NCBI GenBank assembly: GCA_030592985.1
Contig: JAUVIB010000101.1
Coordinates: forward strand, 1 to 9,223
Origin: Calditrichaceae bacterium
GTDB taxonomy: Bacteria > Calditrichota > Calditrichia > Calditrichales > Calditrichaceae
DNA: 9,223 bases
Reading direction: 5' to 3'
Under the pieces are notes generated by a model, which made no database searches, was not told the DNA's origin, and saw only the letters and a list, made by a program, of their open reading frames with translations. Below are positions 1 to 7,275 of the stretch, piece after piece. Made by a program: the position numbers and the translations under genes. The stretch's first letter is position 1; the number at the start of each line of letters is the position of its first letter.

Positions 1-321
1 AAGTAATTTTTTAAACTTGTTCCACTGATTTTTTTAAACTCGACCCGATTGAAAACATCGAGTCTCAAACAATAAAAAATCCTATTGTTCCACTTCGTTT
101 AAAATTACTAACAAATTATTTTAAGGCCACTTTAGCATTTAATAATTTATTTTATCTGTGTTTCATCTGTGGATATCTGCCTGCCCGACTCGGTAGGGTG
201 GCTTTTTTATTTTGTAACTATTATCCCTATCCAAAAAAAGTTGGAGACAAATTCTTGGTTTTGGGATGTAAGAGAATAACGGATGTAGACAATACCAACC
301 AATGCTGCTATTAGGTAAACT
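1..321. other. Gene-free left edge
   Basis: No convincing coding region lies here. The stretch is AT-rich. It contains a 10-base direct repeat TTGTTCCACT (17-26 and 85-94), each copy followed by a T-rich run and AAA. It also has a 6-bp inverted repeat ACTCGA/TCGAGT (38-43 and 58-63) and a GC-rich hairpin with a T run (179-208, listed separately). On the minus strand an open frame of about 40 codons runs from just after the GNAT stop to a TAA near 214 and encodes a rather hydrophobic peptide. It has only a possible TTG start and no clear ribosome binding site, so I do not call it a gene. Confidence 0.6.
179..208 (+). terminator. Candidate intrinsic terminator hairpin
   Basis: GCCTGCCC (179-186) can pair with GGGTGGC (196-202), giving a stem of about 7 bp with one bulged T and one G-T pair, followed directly by six T (203-208). 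That is the layout of a Rho-independent terminator reading on the plus strand. No plus-strand gene is visible in the window upstream of it, so it would serve a transcript entering from the left. Alternatively it may be part of an interspersed palindromic repeat, since the sequence just before it (150-175, ATCTGTG... ATCTGTGG) also looks repeat-like. Confidence 0.35.
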
Positions 322-813
322 CTACTTATTTGCTAAAAATAATTTCCAACTATCCCAGGAAATTTCTCTTCCGGGATAGGCAATTTTTTTGAATGGCCAA
401 CATTTTAACATCCAATCACGGATATTATTATAAAGATCATTATCAAGGTAAAGACTGTCGTCCCTTACCCAGAGATATACTTCACAATCGAAATCAGAAA
501 CTTTACACGGGTCAATATAAACACAACCGATACATTTTTCTCTTAAAGGTGTTAATACTGTATAAACAAAAGCTTTTCGTATTTTGAACTCTTGCTCATG
601 TCGCCGTAAATCATTTATATTATCTTCTAATGTCATTGTATCGCTTGGCCATTCAGTATTCTCTGCAAAAACTGATCGTAAACGTTCTTTACTGGACATC
701 ACTGCTTCATAGTCGATTTCAGCAACAGCAGGTGTGAGTATTTCTAACCGATAATTTTTAGTTTCCAATGATTCCGGTACATTAAAGGAGTGTGCAACAA
801 AACATTTTTGCAT
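322..813 (-). CDS. GNAT-family N-acetyltransferase-like protein
   Basis: This is a 163-residue protein resembling a small GNAT-like family of about 160 residues found in many bacteria. Visible landmarks are the N-terminal LETKNYRLEILTP segment, then AVMSSKERLRSVF with a following WPSDTMTLEDN (about residues 38-65). Next is the strand pair VYTVLTP...CIGCVYIDP (about 83-102), typical of the GNAT core sheet, and EVYLWVRDD near 111-119. GNAT enzymes transfer an acyl group from acyl-CoA to an amine; the acceptor here cannot be read from the sequence. No signal peptide or membrane segment is seen, so it should be cytoplasmic. The ATG is preceded only by a weak GGGA. It stands alone, 177 bases downstream of the AbgT stop. 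The family call is from recalled sequence pattern; the substrate is unknown. Confidence 0.75.
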   Translation of the reverse strand: MQKCFVAHSFNVPESLETKNYRLEILTPAVAEIDYEAVMSSKERLRSVFAENTEWPSDTMTLEDNINDLRRHEQEFKIRKAFVYTVLTPLREKCIGCVYIDPCKVSDFDCEVYLWVRDDSLYLDNDLYNNIRDWMLKCWPFKKIAYPGREISWDSWKLFLANK

Positions 814-990
814 ATATTCCCAAGTTCGTTCTAAGCTCTAAGTCACATAATTAATATAATGATTTGAATAAAGATTCATTAAAATATAAGATATTTGTAT
901 ATAAAAGCGAATAAAAAATATTGATAAAATATGAAAATCGATTCTCGACTTTTTAAAATGATATTCTGTTTCTTTCAGTACTTAGAGCAA
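814..990. other. AT-rich intergenic gap with 9-bp inverted repeat
   Basis: This gap separates the AbgT stop from the GNAT start and presumably carries the GNAT promoter, but no clear -35/-10 pair can be picked out in such AT-rich DNA. GCTCTAAGT (835-843) and ACTTAGAGC (980-988) form a perfect 9-bp inverted repeat near the two ends of the gap. I see no obvious intrinsic terminator for the AbgT gene. Confidence 0.4.
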
Positions 991-2523
991 CTATAGTGTA
1001 TAATATAATCCTGCGCCCGGACCTAATGGCAAAGCAAAAAGAATCCAGATAATTAACAAGACTGTCCAGACAAAGAAAAAGGCAATCGAATAGGGCAGCA
1101 TAGTTGCAATGATAGTGCCGATGCCGGAACGGCTCTCATACTTTTGGAAATAGGCAATAATCAGGGCGAAAAAACTCATCATAGGTGAAATAATATTTGA
1201 AACGCTATCCCCAATCCTGTAAACAACCTGTGTAAGTTCCGGGGAGTACCCCAGCAACATAAACATGGGAATAAAGATTGGGGCCATCAATGCCCATTTA
1301 GCTGACGCGCTACCCATCAGCATGTTAATGGAAGCCGAGAAAATAATAAATATAATCATAAGCGGGATAATTCCTAATCCGGAGGATTTTAATAAATCTG
1401 CGCCTTGTATGGCAAAAATAACGCCCAAATTAGACCATTTAAAATAAGCGACAAACTGTGCTGCAAAAAATACCAGCACGAGATAAAGACTCAGGGTTTG
1501 CATTGATTTGGTCATACCTTTAACGACATCTGCATCATTCTTAAATTTTCCGGAAGCGAAACCGTACGCAAGACCAATAAGGCCGGCAACAATGAAGAGC
1601 ATTGCCACTACCCCCTTAATAAGTGGTGAATTCAACACCCCGCCGTCTGTTGCTCTTAAAAAACCGTCATTTGGTAAAATACCGATCAGGACGATTACAA
1701 TAATAAAAATGCTTGTAATCAAACTATAGATTAACCCTTTCTTTTCACGATGGGACAGTTTGTCGATGTTCTCTTGCGGGGCGTCTCCTGTATATTTTCC
1801 CAAACGCGGTTCAACAATTTTTTCAGTAATCCATGTTCCCGTTAACGCAATTATTACAGTAGAAACAACCATAAAATAATAATTTGCTGTAGGATTTACC
1901 ATATAAGTCGGGTCGAGAATCCGTGCAGCCTCTTCGGATAATCCAGCAAGGAGCGGATCGATTGTGCCGATAAAAAGATTAGCGCTAAAACCGCCGGATA
2001 CACCGGCAAACGCTGCCGCCATCCCGGCTACAGGATGCCGGTCAACTGCCATAAAAATAATGCCGGCCAGGGGAATGAGTAAAACATAACCGATATCGCT
2101 GGCCATGTTGGAAAGGATTCCGGAAAAGACAATAATAAAGGTTAATAAATGTTTGGGAGCGGATAATACGAGGAGACGGATAATAGCGTTTATCAAGCCG
2201 CTGCTTTCTGCCATGCCGATACCCAGCATGGCTACCATCACAATTCCCAAGGGAGCAAAACTGGTATAATTATCAACCATCTTCAGGATAATGTTATGTA
2301 ATCCTTCCCGGGATATTAGATTCACCGGTTCGATAAGCGCTTTGGTTCCCGGATGAACAGCCTGCCAGCCAAAGTAGTGGGCAATGCCTGAAAGAATAAT
2401 CGTTGCCAGGGCTAATAAGGCAAATAAGGTAGCCGGATGCGGCAAAGCATTTCCCCCTTTTTCAACCCAACCTAAAAATCTGTTGAAAATAGAGATTTTT
2501 TCTCGTTTTCTTTTCTTTTTCAA
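991..2523 (-). CDS. abgT: AbgT-family transporter (p-aminobenzoyl-glutamate type)
   Basis: This 510-residue multi-pass inner-membrane protein matches the AbgT family in length (E. coli AbgT is about 508 residues) and in motifs. It has the N-terminal GNALPHPATLFALLAL segment (residues 25-40). Further in are a LSNMASDIGYVLLIPL region near 137-152, AFAGVSGGFSANL (about 171-183) with GTIDPLLAGL after it, and PTANYYFM near 211-218. The hydrophobic helices continue to the C-terminus. Characterised members take up p-aminobenzoyl-glutamate or, as with MtrF and YdaH, export p-aminobenzoate and sulfonamides; which applies here cannot be told. The start is TTG, supported by a perfect AGGAGG just upstream; there is no nearby ATG. 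It lies 46 bases after the DUF454 gene and may share its transcript. Its GC content is visibly higher than that of the genes upstream. Confidence 0.93.
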   Translation of the reverse strand: MKKKRKREKISIFNRFLGWVEKGGNALPHPATLFALLALATIILSGIAHYFGWQAVHPGTKALIEPVNLISREGLHNIILKMVDNYTSFAPLGIVMVAMLGIGMAESSGLINAIIRLLVLSAPKHLLTFIIVFSGILSNMASDIGYVLLIPLAGIIFMAVDRHPVAGMAAAFAGVSGGFSANLFIGTIDPLLAGLSEEAARILDPTYMVNPTANYYFMVVSTVIIALTGTWITEKIVEPRLGKYTGDAPQENIDKLSHREKKGLIYSLITSIFIIVIVLIGILPNDGFLRATDGGVLNSPLIKGVVAMLFIVAGLIGLAYGFASGKFKNDADVVKGMTKSMQTLSLYLVLVFFAAQFVAYFKWSNLGVIFAIQGADLLKSSGLGIIPLMIIFIIFSASINMLMGSASAKWALMAPIFIPMFMLLGYSPELTQVVYRIGDSVSNIISPMMSFFALIIAYFQKYESRSGIGTIIATMLPYSIAFFFVWTVLLIIWILFALPLGPGAGLYYTL

Positions 2524-2527
2524 AATT

Positions 2528-2533
2528 CCTCCT
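2528..2533 (-). promoter_or_regulatory. Shine-Dalgarno site fixing a TTG start
   Basis: On the minus strand AGGAGG sits 4 bases before the TTG at 2521-2523. It is a full consensus match and is what decides the start of the AbgT gene, as no ATG occurs near the N-terminus. The spacing is slightly short. Confidence 0.75.
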
Positions 2534-2569
2534 GTCCCATGTTCTATTCCATTAGAAAATTCGAAATAC

Positions 2570-3004
2570 TTAAGAGTCCTTGTTTGATTCCATAGAATGC
2601 TTTTGCGCTTTTAAAGAAATAATATGAATAGTGACGCCGGTGGCAATTAAGATTAGAATGATTTTGCCATATACAACATCGATCACATAAAAAGCCGAAT
2701 AGCTGATCATTATCCATAGAAAAGCAATGGATAGTATTTTTGTTCTTAAAGATATACCTGTTTTTTCATGATAATTTTTAATATAGCTTCCGAGCCACCT
2801 GTTATTAATAAGCCAATGGTGAAATCTCTGAGAGCTTTTTCCATAACATACAGCAGCAAGTAAAAGAAATGGTGTTGTGGGTAAAACAGGCAAAAATATT
2901 CCCAGAATTCCCAAGCCTATAAATAAAGTTCCTGCGGTAATTAATGAATATTTAAAAATAATATTCGATAATTTATTTTTTTCTAATTTTGGTATTTCAT
3001 GCAT
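2570..3004 (-). CDS. DUF454 (YbaN-type) inner-membrane protein
   Basis: This small membrane protein of about 144 residues belongs to the DUF454 family, whose E. coli member is YbaN. The family hallmark is clear: a first membrane helix running into GLGILGIFLPVLPTTPFLLLA, then YGKSS(Q)RFHHWLINNRWLGSYIKNY, then two closely spaced C-terminal helices (FLWIMISYSAFYVI and IILILIATGVTIHII). The function of the family is unknown. I prefer the ATG at 3002-3004 (protein starting MHEIPKL); a TTG two codons upstream (3008-3010) is also possible, and no strong Shine-Dalgarno site favours either. It lies 41 bases after the acyltransferase gene and 46 bases before the AbgT gene, in the same orientation, so a shared transcript is likely. 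Confidence 0.88.
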   Translation of the reverse strand: MHEIPKLEKNKLSNIIFKYSLITAGTLFIGLGILGIFLPVLPTTPFLLLAAVCYGKSSQRFHHWLINNRWLGSYIKNYHEKTGISLRTKILSIAFLWIMISYSAFYVIDVVYGKIILILIATGVTIHIISLKAQKHSMESNKDS

Positions 3005-3045
3005 ACACAATTTTTCAGTTTATTTTTATATGTACTCTATTTAAG

Positions 3046-4194
3046 TTAACGTAAACACATTATTTCCTGACAATAATAACTTGTTTTTATTTTTTTTAAA
3101 CCAAACAACGGTTGAATAATTTTTATTTTCAAAATAATTAATTCATAAATCAGCCAACATATTAAAAATGTACCTATTATTACAATTATAAACTTTAATA
3201 GAATGTGGATATGGAGATCTTTCAGATAATAACCCAAGAATAATAGTATTGTCTGATGTAAAATATAAAACGGATAAACAGCTTTATTTCTATAGGTTAG
3301 GAATTTACCAGGTTTGTTGAGATATTTCAAAGCAAATCCAAAGATTGTTAGTATCCAACTCCAAATGTTAAATATTCTAATGACCGTAAGAAAATAAAAA
3401 TTCATATCTGTCTGCCAACTTACTAAAAGTAAAATAGTAAAAAAAATGGATAGACTAAAGAAATGTATTTTTCTTTTTTCTAATATCACCCATAGCATAT
3501 CTTTTACAGAGATAAGGATAAAACCGTAAAGGAAGAACATTGCATAAAAAGCCATTATGTACCAGTCACCCCAAAATGCCAGTGTCGTTGGGAATAGTGG
3601 TTTAAGAACACTTTCCAATATAATTAATGGAATTGTAAAAAAGTATAATGCAAAGGGATATTTCTCAATAATAAATTTGAACCATGCCAATAGCTTTAAA
3701 TCCGGATTGTTTCTAATATAAAGAAAAAGAGGAGTAAATACCAAGGAGTAAAAAAACAAGTAAGGTAAAAACCAAAGGTGATGCCAGCTAAAATTTCCTG
3801 TGGGATAGATCCCATTAAAATAATCAGGATAAAAATCAAAAAAGGATGTATAATCAGCTCCTTGAGAGAGTCTTTCCAGATAAACCTGTGGTGATACTAT
3901 AAAAAACATCCCAAATATTAATGGAATTAATAATCTAATTACACGCTCCTGAATATACTTTTTCCCCGAACGAAAAGAAAGAGCGAACCGTGTTCCCATT
4001 CCGGAAATAATAAATAGAATCGGTAATCGCCATTGATTTAAAAACATCATGGGAATAACAAAACCCTGATGGGTTACATTATTCTTGACATGGTAACCCC
4101 AAGGAACAAATAGCATGCCCACATGATATAGAATCAATAAATCGAAAACAATGACTCTTATCCAATCAAGCTCGTATCGTCTTTCTTTATTCAT
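3046..4194 (-). CDS. Acyltransferase-3 (AT3) family membrane protein
   Basis: This 382-residue integral membrane protein is of the acyltransferase-3 family, close to the OpgC/OatA-like group that moves acyl groups (acetyl, succinyl) onto sugars of the envelope or of secreted molecules. The N-terminus RRYELDWIRVIVFDLLILYH holds the family R-x10-H pattern (R13 and H24), which is needed for catalysis in studied members. Also typical are RLPILFIISGMGTRFAL (about 56-72), a positively charged RSGKKYIQERVIRLLIPL stretch, HHLWFLPYLFFYSLV near 138-152, and about ten hydrophobic segments overall. There is no C-terminal SGNH domain, so it is the membrane-only form. The acceptor is unknown. It starts at ATG without an obvious Shine-Dalgarno site. 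The gene is very AT-rich compared with the AbgT gene downstream. Confidence 0.87.
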   Translation of the reverse strand: MNKERRYELDWIRVIVFDLLILYHVGMLFVPWGYHVKNNVTHQGFVIPMMFLNQWRLPILFIISGMGTRFALSFRSGKKYIQERVIRLLIPLIFGMFFIVSPQVYLERLSQGADYTSFFDFYPDYFNGIYPTGNFSWHHLWFLPYLFFYSLVFTPLFLYIRNNPDLKLLAWFKFIIEKYPFALYFFTIPLIILESVLKPLFPTTLAFWGDWYIMAFYAMFFLYGFILISVKDMLWVILEKRKIHFFSLSIFFTILLLVSWQTDMNFYFLTVIRIFNIWSWILTIFGFALKYLNKPGKFLTYRNKAVYPFYILHQTILLFLGYYLKDLHIHILLKFIIVIIGTFLICWLIYELIILKIKIIQPLFGLKKIKTSYYCQEIMCLR

Positions 4195-4288
4195 AAATTA
4201 AAACCAAACAATTTTGTCGTTAACTATAGAAATCCGGGAATTTATGCCGGGTGTCAGGGTCCGTTAAAGCGATTAATTATGAATAGAT
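4195..4288. other. Short gap between lipoprotein and AT3 genes
   Basis: This 94-base spacer holds a small CCGG-bounded palindromic patch near 4233-4250 whose stem is only 4 bp, too weak to call a terminator. A promoter for the AT3 gene could lie here but none is clear. Confidence 0.35.
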
Positions 4289-4691
4289 TTATAGATAAAG
4301 AAACTCAGTATTCTGAATCTGGAAACCTAATGTATCCCCTGATAAATAGATTCCAATAAAAGAGTTTTCAGTGTCCTCTATAATGAAATCTATACTATCT
4401 TGTTGAAAGGAGGAATTCAATTTCCAAAATATATGCATTTTATTATTCCCCTTAGGAAGATAAATTGTAAAAGAAGCAACCGGGCTTGAAACAAGAACAG
4501 ACTCGGATATGGGCATTGAATATTATTTCACTGTTGTATTCAATAATCACAAAATGACCTTCAAATCCCGATTGTAAGTCAATACGAGATTTTATTAACG
4601 CGTTTACCGGGTTAGTTGTTGATTTATCAGTGCATGTATTAATTAATAGAAAGACTAATAAAGTAGACAAAAACACTAGATATATTTTCAA
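4289..4691 (-). pseudogene. Small lipoprotein gene broken by one frameshift
   Basis: Two overlapping open frames make up one gene. The first starts with TTG at 4689-4691, preceded by GGAG with a 9-base spacer (4701-4704). It encodes a lipoprotein signal (MKIYLVFLSTLLVFLLINTC, Cys20, loose lipobox) and then ...GFEGHFVIIEYNSEIIFNA, after which it runs on as out-of-frame sequence. The second frame (4289-4516) gives ISESVLVSSPVASFTIYLPKGN... and ends at TAA 4289. Removing one base from the GGG at 4511-4513 (CCC on the coding strand) joins them into a 133-residue protein. Its pattern of beta strands, ending in a LPKGNNKMHIFWKLN turn, resembles small secreted beta-sandwich proteins of this bacterial group. 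Function is unknown. It follows the upstream lipoprotein pseudogene by 26 bases. It may be a true pseudogene or the product of a sequencing indel. Confidence 0.7.
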
Positions 4692-4717
4692 TTTGTTTAT
4701 CTCCGTATTATATGGCG

Positions 4718-5282
4718 CTAATAGCCTATATCTATATAAACTTCAATTTCGTCATCAAATATTTTACCAAGCTGCATAAATTTTATAGAATCCTTTTTTA
4801 ATTTGAAAATGTTCTTTATCCATTCTTATCTCATGAATAGCATATGGCGAAATTGCGTAGGTAAAAAATACCTTCCTTTCAGTTCATTATATTCCAGGAT
4901 GTTATCATTAGCTATTATTATAATTCCATCAGATTCAATGTCTTTGTTAATCTTAAACCGGCATTTGCCCCATACCAGAGGATTAATTACTCTAGGTACT
5001 CTTTGATCTTCAGTTGAATCTATTGAGTTATAAAAGTCTTCTAAAGTTCCACCTATAAGTCTATAAATCGTTTTTACTTCAAAAACTAATTGCTCGTTTA
5101 AAGTATCAGAGTGAAAAAGATTAGTAATAATTCCTTTTTTTTCTTTGTTAAGGGCCGTTAATTCTACGCCGGTAATATAAGCTGTTACTTCTTTATTACC
5201 AGAACTATTATCTGTTGGAGTATTGCAGGATACAAAAAGACAAAATATTAATAGTGAATAAAGTTAATAGATTTTTATGCAT
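4718..5282 (-). pseudogene. Lipoprotein gene with three frameshifts
   Basis: No single long frame exists here, but stitching frames together gives a coherent 187-residue lipoprotein. The ATG at 5280-5282 is preceded by AAGGGG with a 7-base spacer. It reads MHKNLL, and after loss of one base near 5264-5265 continues LYSLLIFCLFVSC (lipobox VSC, Cys19). The long second segment then reads NTPTDNSSGNKEVTAYITGV...GTLEDFYNSIDSTEDQ...NPLVWGKCRFKINKDIESDGIIIIAND and so on to YF. Adding one base to the A6 run at 4863-4868 allows FTYAISPYAIHEIRMDKEHF. Removing one from the T6 run at 4794-4799 allows KDSIKFMQLGKIFDDEIEVY, ending at TAG 4718-4720. The corrected length is 564 bases, exactly in frame. I do not recognise the family; it would be an outer-membrane or periplasmic lipoprotein. 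Confidence 0.7.
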
Positions 5283-5399
5283 CAATTTACCCCTTTTCCA
5301 GCAATAATATGGGTATGAACGTGGCTTAAAGTATATTTTTTTGAAATTTTGTACCATCCATCGCAACACTTCTATACCTTGTTTAGTTAGGGTACCAAT
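5283..5399. other. Gap between secreted protein and lipoprotein genes
   Basis: This 117-base spacer contains the ribosome binding site of the lipoprotein pseudogene (GGGG on the minus strand, at 5290-5293). I see no convincing hairpin with a T run, so read-through from the upstream gene is possible. Confidence 0.4.
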
Positions 5400-6713
5400 T
5401 TATTTAATATAGCACACTTTCATCTGCCTTATTTCCAAGCCATTACTTATCTGGACAAAATATAAACCACTTGACAAATGAACCGGATTCCATATAATTT
5501 TTCTGATATTTTTCCTATTATTATTCGTAAACTGCTTTACTAATCTTCCCCGTATATCAAATATTTTAAGCTCAATTTTATTATTTAAATTACCATCAAC
5601 CTTAAATACAATCGATGAATTAAATGGATTTGGATATGCATTTACTAAAAGATGTTTCTCTGGTAAAACATACTGAAAATTAATAGCGGTAACATTCTTT
5701 GTATTATGAATATAAATATCTGGATAGTCGAGAAGCGGTAAAAAACAGTGATTAAGCTTTGAAATATCCCAGGTTTTTGCAACTGTCTCATTCATTACAT
5801 CAAATAGTACAATTTCGTTGCTATCTACTTTAACAGAAAATTCATAATCTCTTTCTACATAAATATCACCCTCTAACAATACTTGTCCCTGAAAAAAGGT
5901 TGTATCATCCATATTTAACGTATGTTTTATCAGTTTATGATATTCATAGACATAAAGTTGGTTTTTTTTATAGCATATATCTGAATAGTCAACATTTGAC
6001 AAAACAGTTTTAATATATTGGAATGAATCTGATTGAAATTTGTATAATTTTAAATTATTTGATGTTTGGATAAAATATAAATCTTCTTTGAAATGTTCAA
6101 TCTGGACAGGATTATCAAGATAATCAAAATTAAGATTTATTGCTGATGTTGTATCGAATAAGGGCGATTCAGATAAATCAATTAGATAAAATTTAATCTC
6201 ATAATTATTATTCCAGATAACGAAATGAAGACTATCAACTTTTCCGGAAATATGGTACAGATAATCACTCCCCCCAACATCATTCACATAAAAAGAATCG
6301 GATTTTGATAAAAACCCATTCCCGAATACATCATCAAATATCCAAAAACCATCCGACACTTCAAAGATATTTGATGGAATATTATAAAGACCTATCACAT
6401 CGAAGGCACTATAATAAATAAAATCTCTTCTATTCCCACTAAATGAGTTCTCTAGCTCTACCAAATAATTTCCTATAAAATATTCAGGAGAATAGGAATT
6501 CTCTCGAATGAAATATAAGCTATCCTGAATTCGTATAATATTTCGATATTTTGAATAATAGTCATTAATGCCGTATTCCCAAAAGGCCAAAGTATCTGAG
6601 TAGCAAACCGTATCTTGGTTTACATTTATATGAAGCAGATTCCCGCTACTTTGCGGTAGTTGTGAGTATACTAAGGAAAAAATAATTAAAAGGAAAAATG
6701 TTATTCTCTTCAT
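5400..6713 (-). CDS. Secreted protein with T9SS C-terminal sorting domain
   Basis: This 437-residue exported protein has a Sec signal peptide (MKRITFFLLIIFSLVYSQ, likely cleaved after YS). Residues 350-437 form a type A T9SS sorting domain: NAYPNPFNSSIVFKV with YPNPFN at about 360-365, then IELKIFDIRGRLVKQF, WNPVHLSSGLYFVQIS and a basic C-terminal tail. Such domains carry the protein through the type IX system to the cell surface or medium. The 330-residue passenger has no family I recognise. It shows repeated short strand patterns such as DLYFIQTSNNLKLYKF and NQLYVYEYHKLIKHTL with many Asp, Ser and Tyr residues, suggestive of a beta-propeller; that is inference. The ATG has a strong GGAGG 9 bases upstream. 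Two broken lipoprotein genes follow it in the same direction. Confidence 0.85.
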   Translation of the reverse strand: MKRITFFLLIIFSLVYSQLPQSSGNLLHINVNQDTVCYSDTLAFWEYGINDYYSKYRNIIRIQDSLYFIRENSYSPEYFIGNYLVELENSFSGNRRDFIYYSAFDVIGLYNIPSNIFEVSDGFWIFDDVFGNGFLSKSDSFYVNDVGGSDYLYHISGKVDSLHFVIWNNNYEIKFYLIDLSESPLFDTTSAINLNFDYLDNPVQIEHFKEDLYFIQTSNNLKLYKFQSDSFQYIKTVLSNVDYSDICYKKNQLYVYEYHKLIKHTLNMDDTTFFQGQVLLEGDIYVERDYEFSVKVDSNEIVLFDVMNETVAKTWDISKLNHCFLPLLDYPDIYIHNTKNVTAINFQYVLPEKHLLVNAYPNPFNSSIVFKVDGNLNNKIELKIFDIRGRLVKQFTNNNRKNIRKIIWNPVHLSSGLYFVQISNGLEIRQMKVCYIK

Positions 6714-6722
6714 TTCAGTATT

Positions 6723-6727
6723 CCTCC
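6723..6727 (-). promoter_or_regulatory. Shine-Dalgarno site of the T9SS-secreted protein
   Basis: On the minus strand GGAGG lies 9 bases before the ATG at 6711-6713. It supports that start and shows that this organism uses strong Shine-Dalgarno signals. Confidence 0.65.
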
Positions 6728-6793
6728 AATTTTCAATTTAGATGAATCACCCATAAAAAGTAAAATAATATGCCGGTAAGGTGCCCTAATATG

Positions 6794-6930
6794 TAGTGCC
6801 TGAACGAAAAGTCTCATTTTTCGTCTTTTCGACCATAGGGAGAAATCTTTAACTTTAATATTTACAATAATTTATAGATTTTTCGACTCCGCTCGAAATG
6901 ACAATTTCCTTACTTTTCGTTCGGACACTA
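6794..6930. repeat. MITE/REPIN-like inverted-repeat element
   Basis: The ends are 19-base inverted repeats with two mismatches: TAGTGCCTGAACGAAAAGT (6794-6812) and ACTTTTCGTTCGGACACTA (6912-6930). Similarity continues inward, so each arm is about 57 bases and the spacer about 20, allowing a long hairpin. Inside are two REP-like segments in opposite orientation, 6823-6848 (GTCTTTTCGACC...AGAAATCT) and 6876-6902 (AGATTTTTCGAC...CGAAATGAC). Each arm ends in TA, compatible with a TA target duplication as in IS630/mariner-type MITEs. No coding capacity is seen, so it would be mobilised in trans. Confidence 0.75.
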
Positions 6931-7159
6931 TGTAAGTATATGGAATGATTACATCTCTCTCTTAATTTTTCAACTTTTAGTAATTCCCTATTACTCTAAG
7001 TCTAATCAAATTAATAAATATAAACAAGATTTTTTTGACGATCGGAAAACTACCGTTATGGGAGGTATTGTTATCATGATCCTGGTCTATCGAAAGAAAC
7101 GAGTCTGAATGTTATTGGACTGCCGCGCTTTATTCCACTTCTCCTATTTTCCTCGCTGA

Positions 7160-7237
7160 GACACCCAAAATCTGCAAAAAATCCACATATATTTATATTT
7201 GCACGGTATTTAGGAGAAGGTAAAAAACCATAGAAAA
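7160..7237. repeat. Diverged direct repeat, copy 1
   Basis: This copy begins GACACCCAAAATC (7160-7172) and ends AAAAACCATAGAAAA (7223-7237), with a partly similar middle (GGTATTTAGGAG). The same ends in the same order occur at 7481-7560. The spacing from the first G to the CCATAG block is 68 bases here against 70 in copy 2. Confidence 0.55.
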
Positions 7238-7275
7238 GAACTCTTATTAACTTTCTAAAACTACAACACAAAATA

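Noticed and set aside
215..330. Possible small hydrophobic peptide on the minus strand downstream of the GNAT gene
   Set aside because: It is about 30-40 codons with only a TTG start and no ribosome binding site. It is too short to separate from chance in AT-rich DNA.
835..988. 9-bp inverted repeat GCTCTAAGT/ACTTAGAGC as the ends of a mobile element
   Set aside because: The match does not extend past 9 bp, there is no target duplication, and nothing recognisable lies inside. It could be chance.
4233..4250. CCGG-bounded hairpin as a terminator after the lipoprotein pair
   Set aside because: The stem is only 4 bp and there is no T run next to it.
4803..5006. 67-codon plus-strand open frame
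   Set aside because: It is antisense to the rebuilt lipoprotein pseudogene, whose joined reading explains the region much better.
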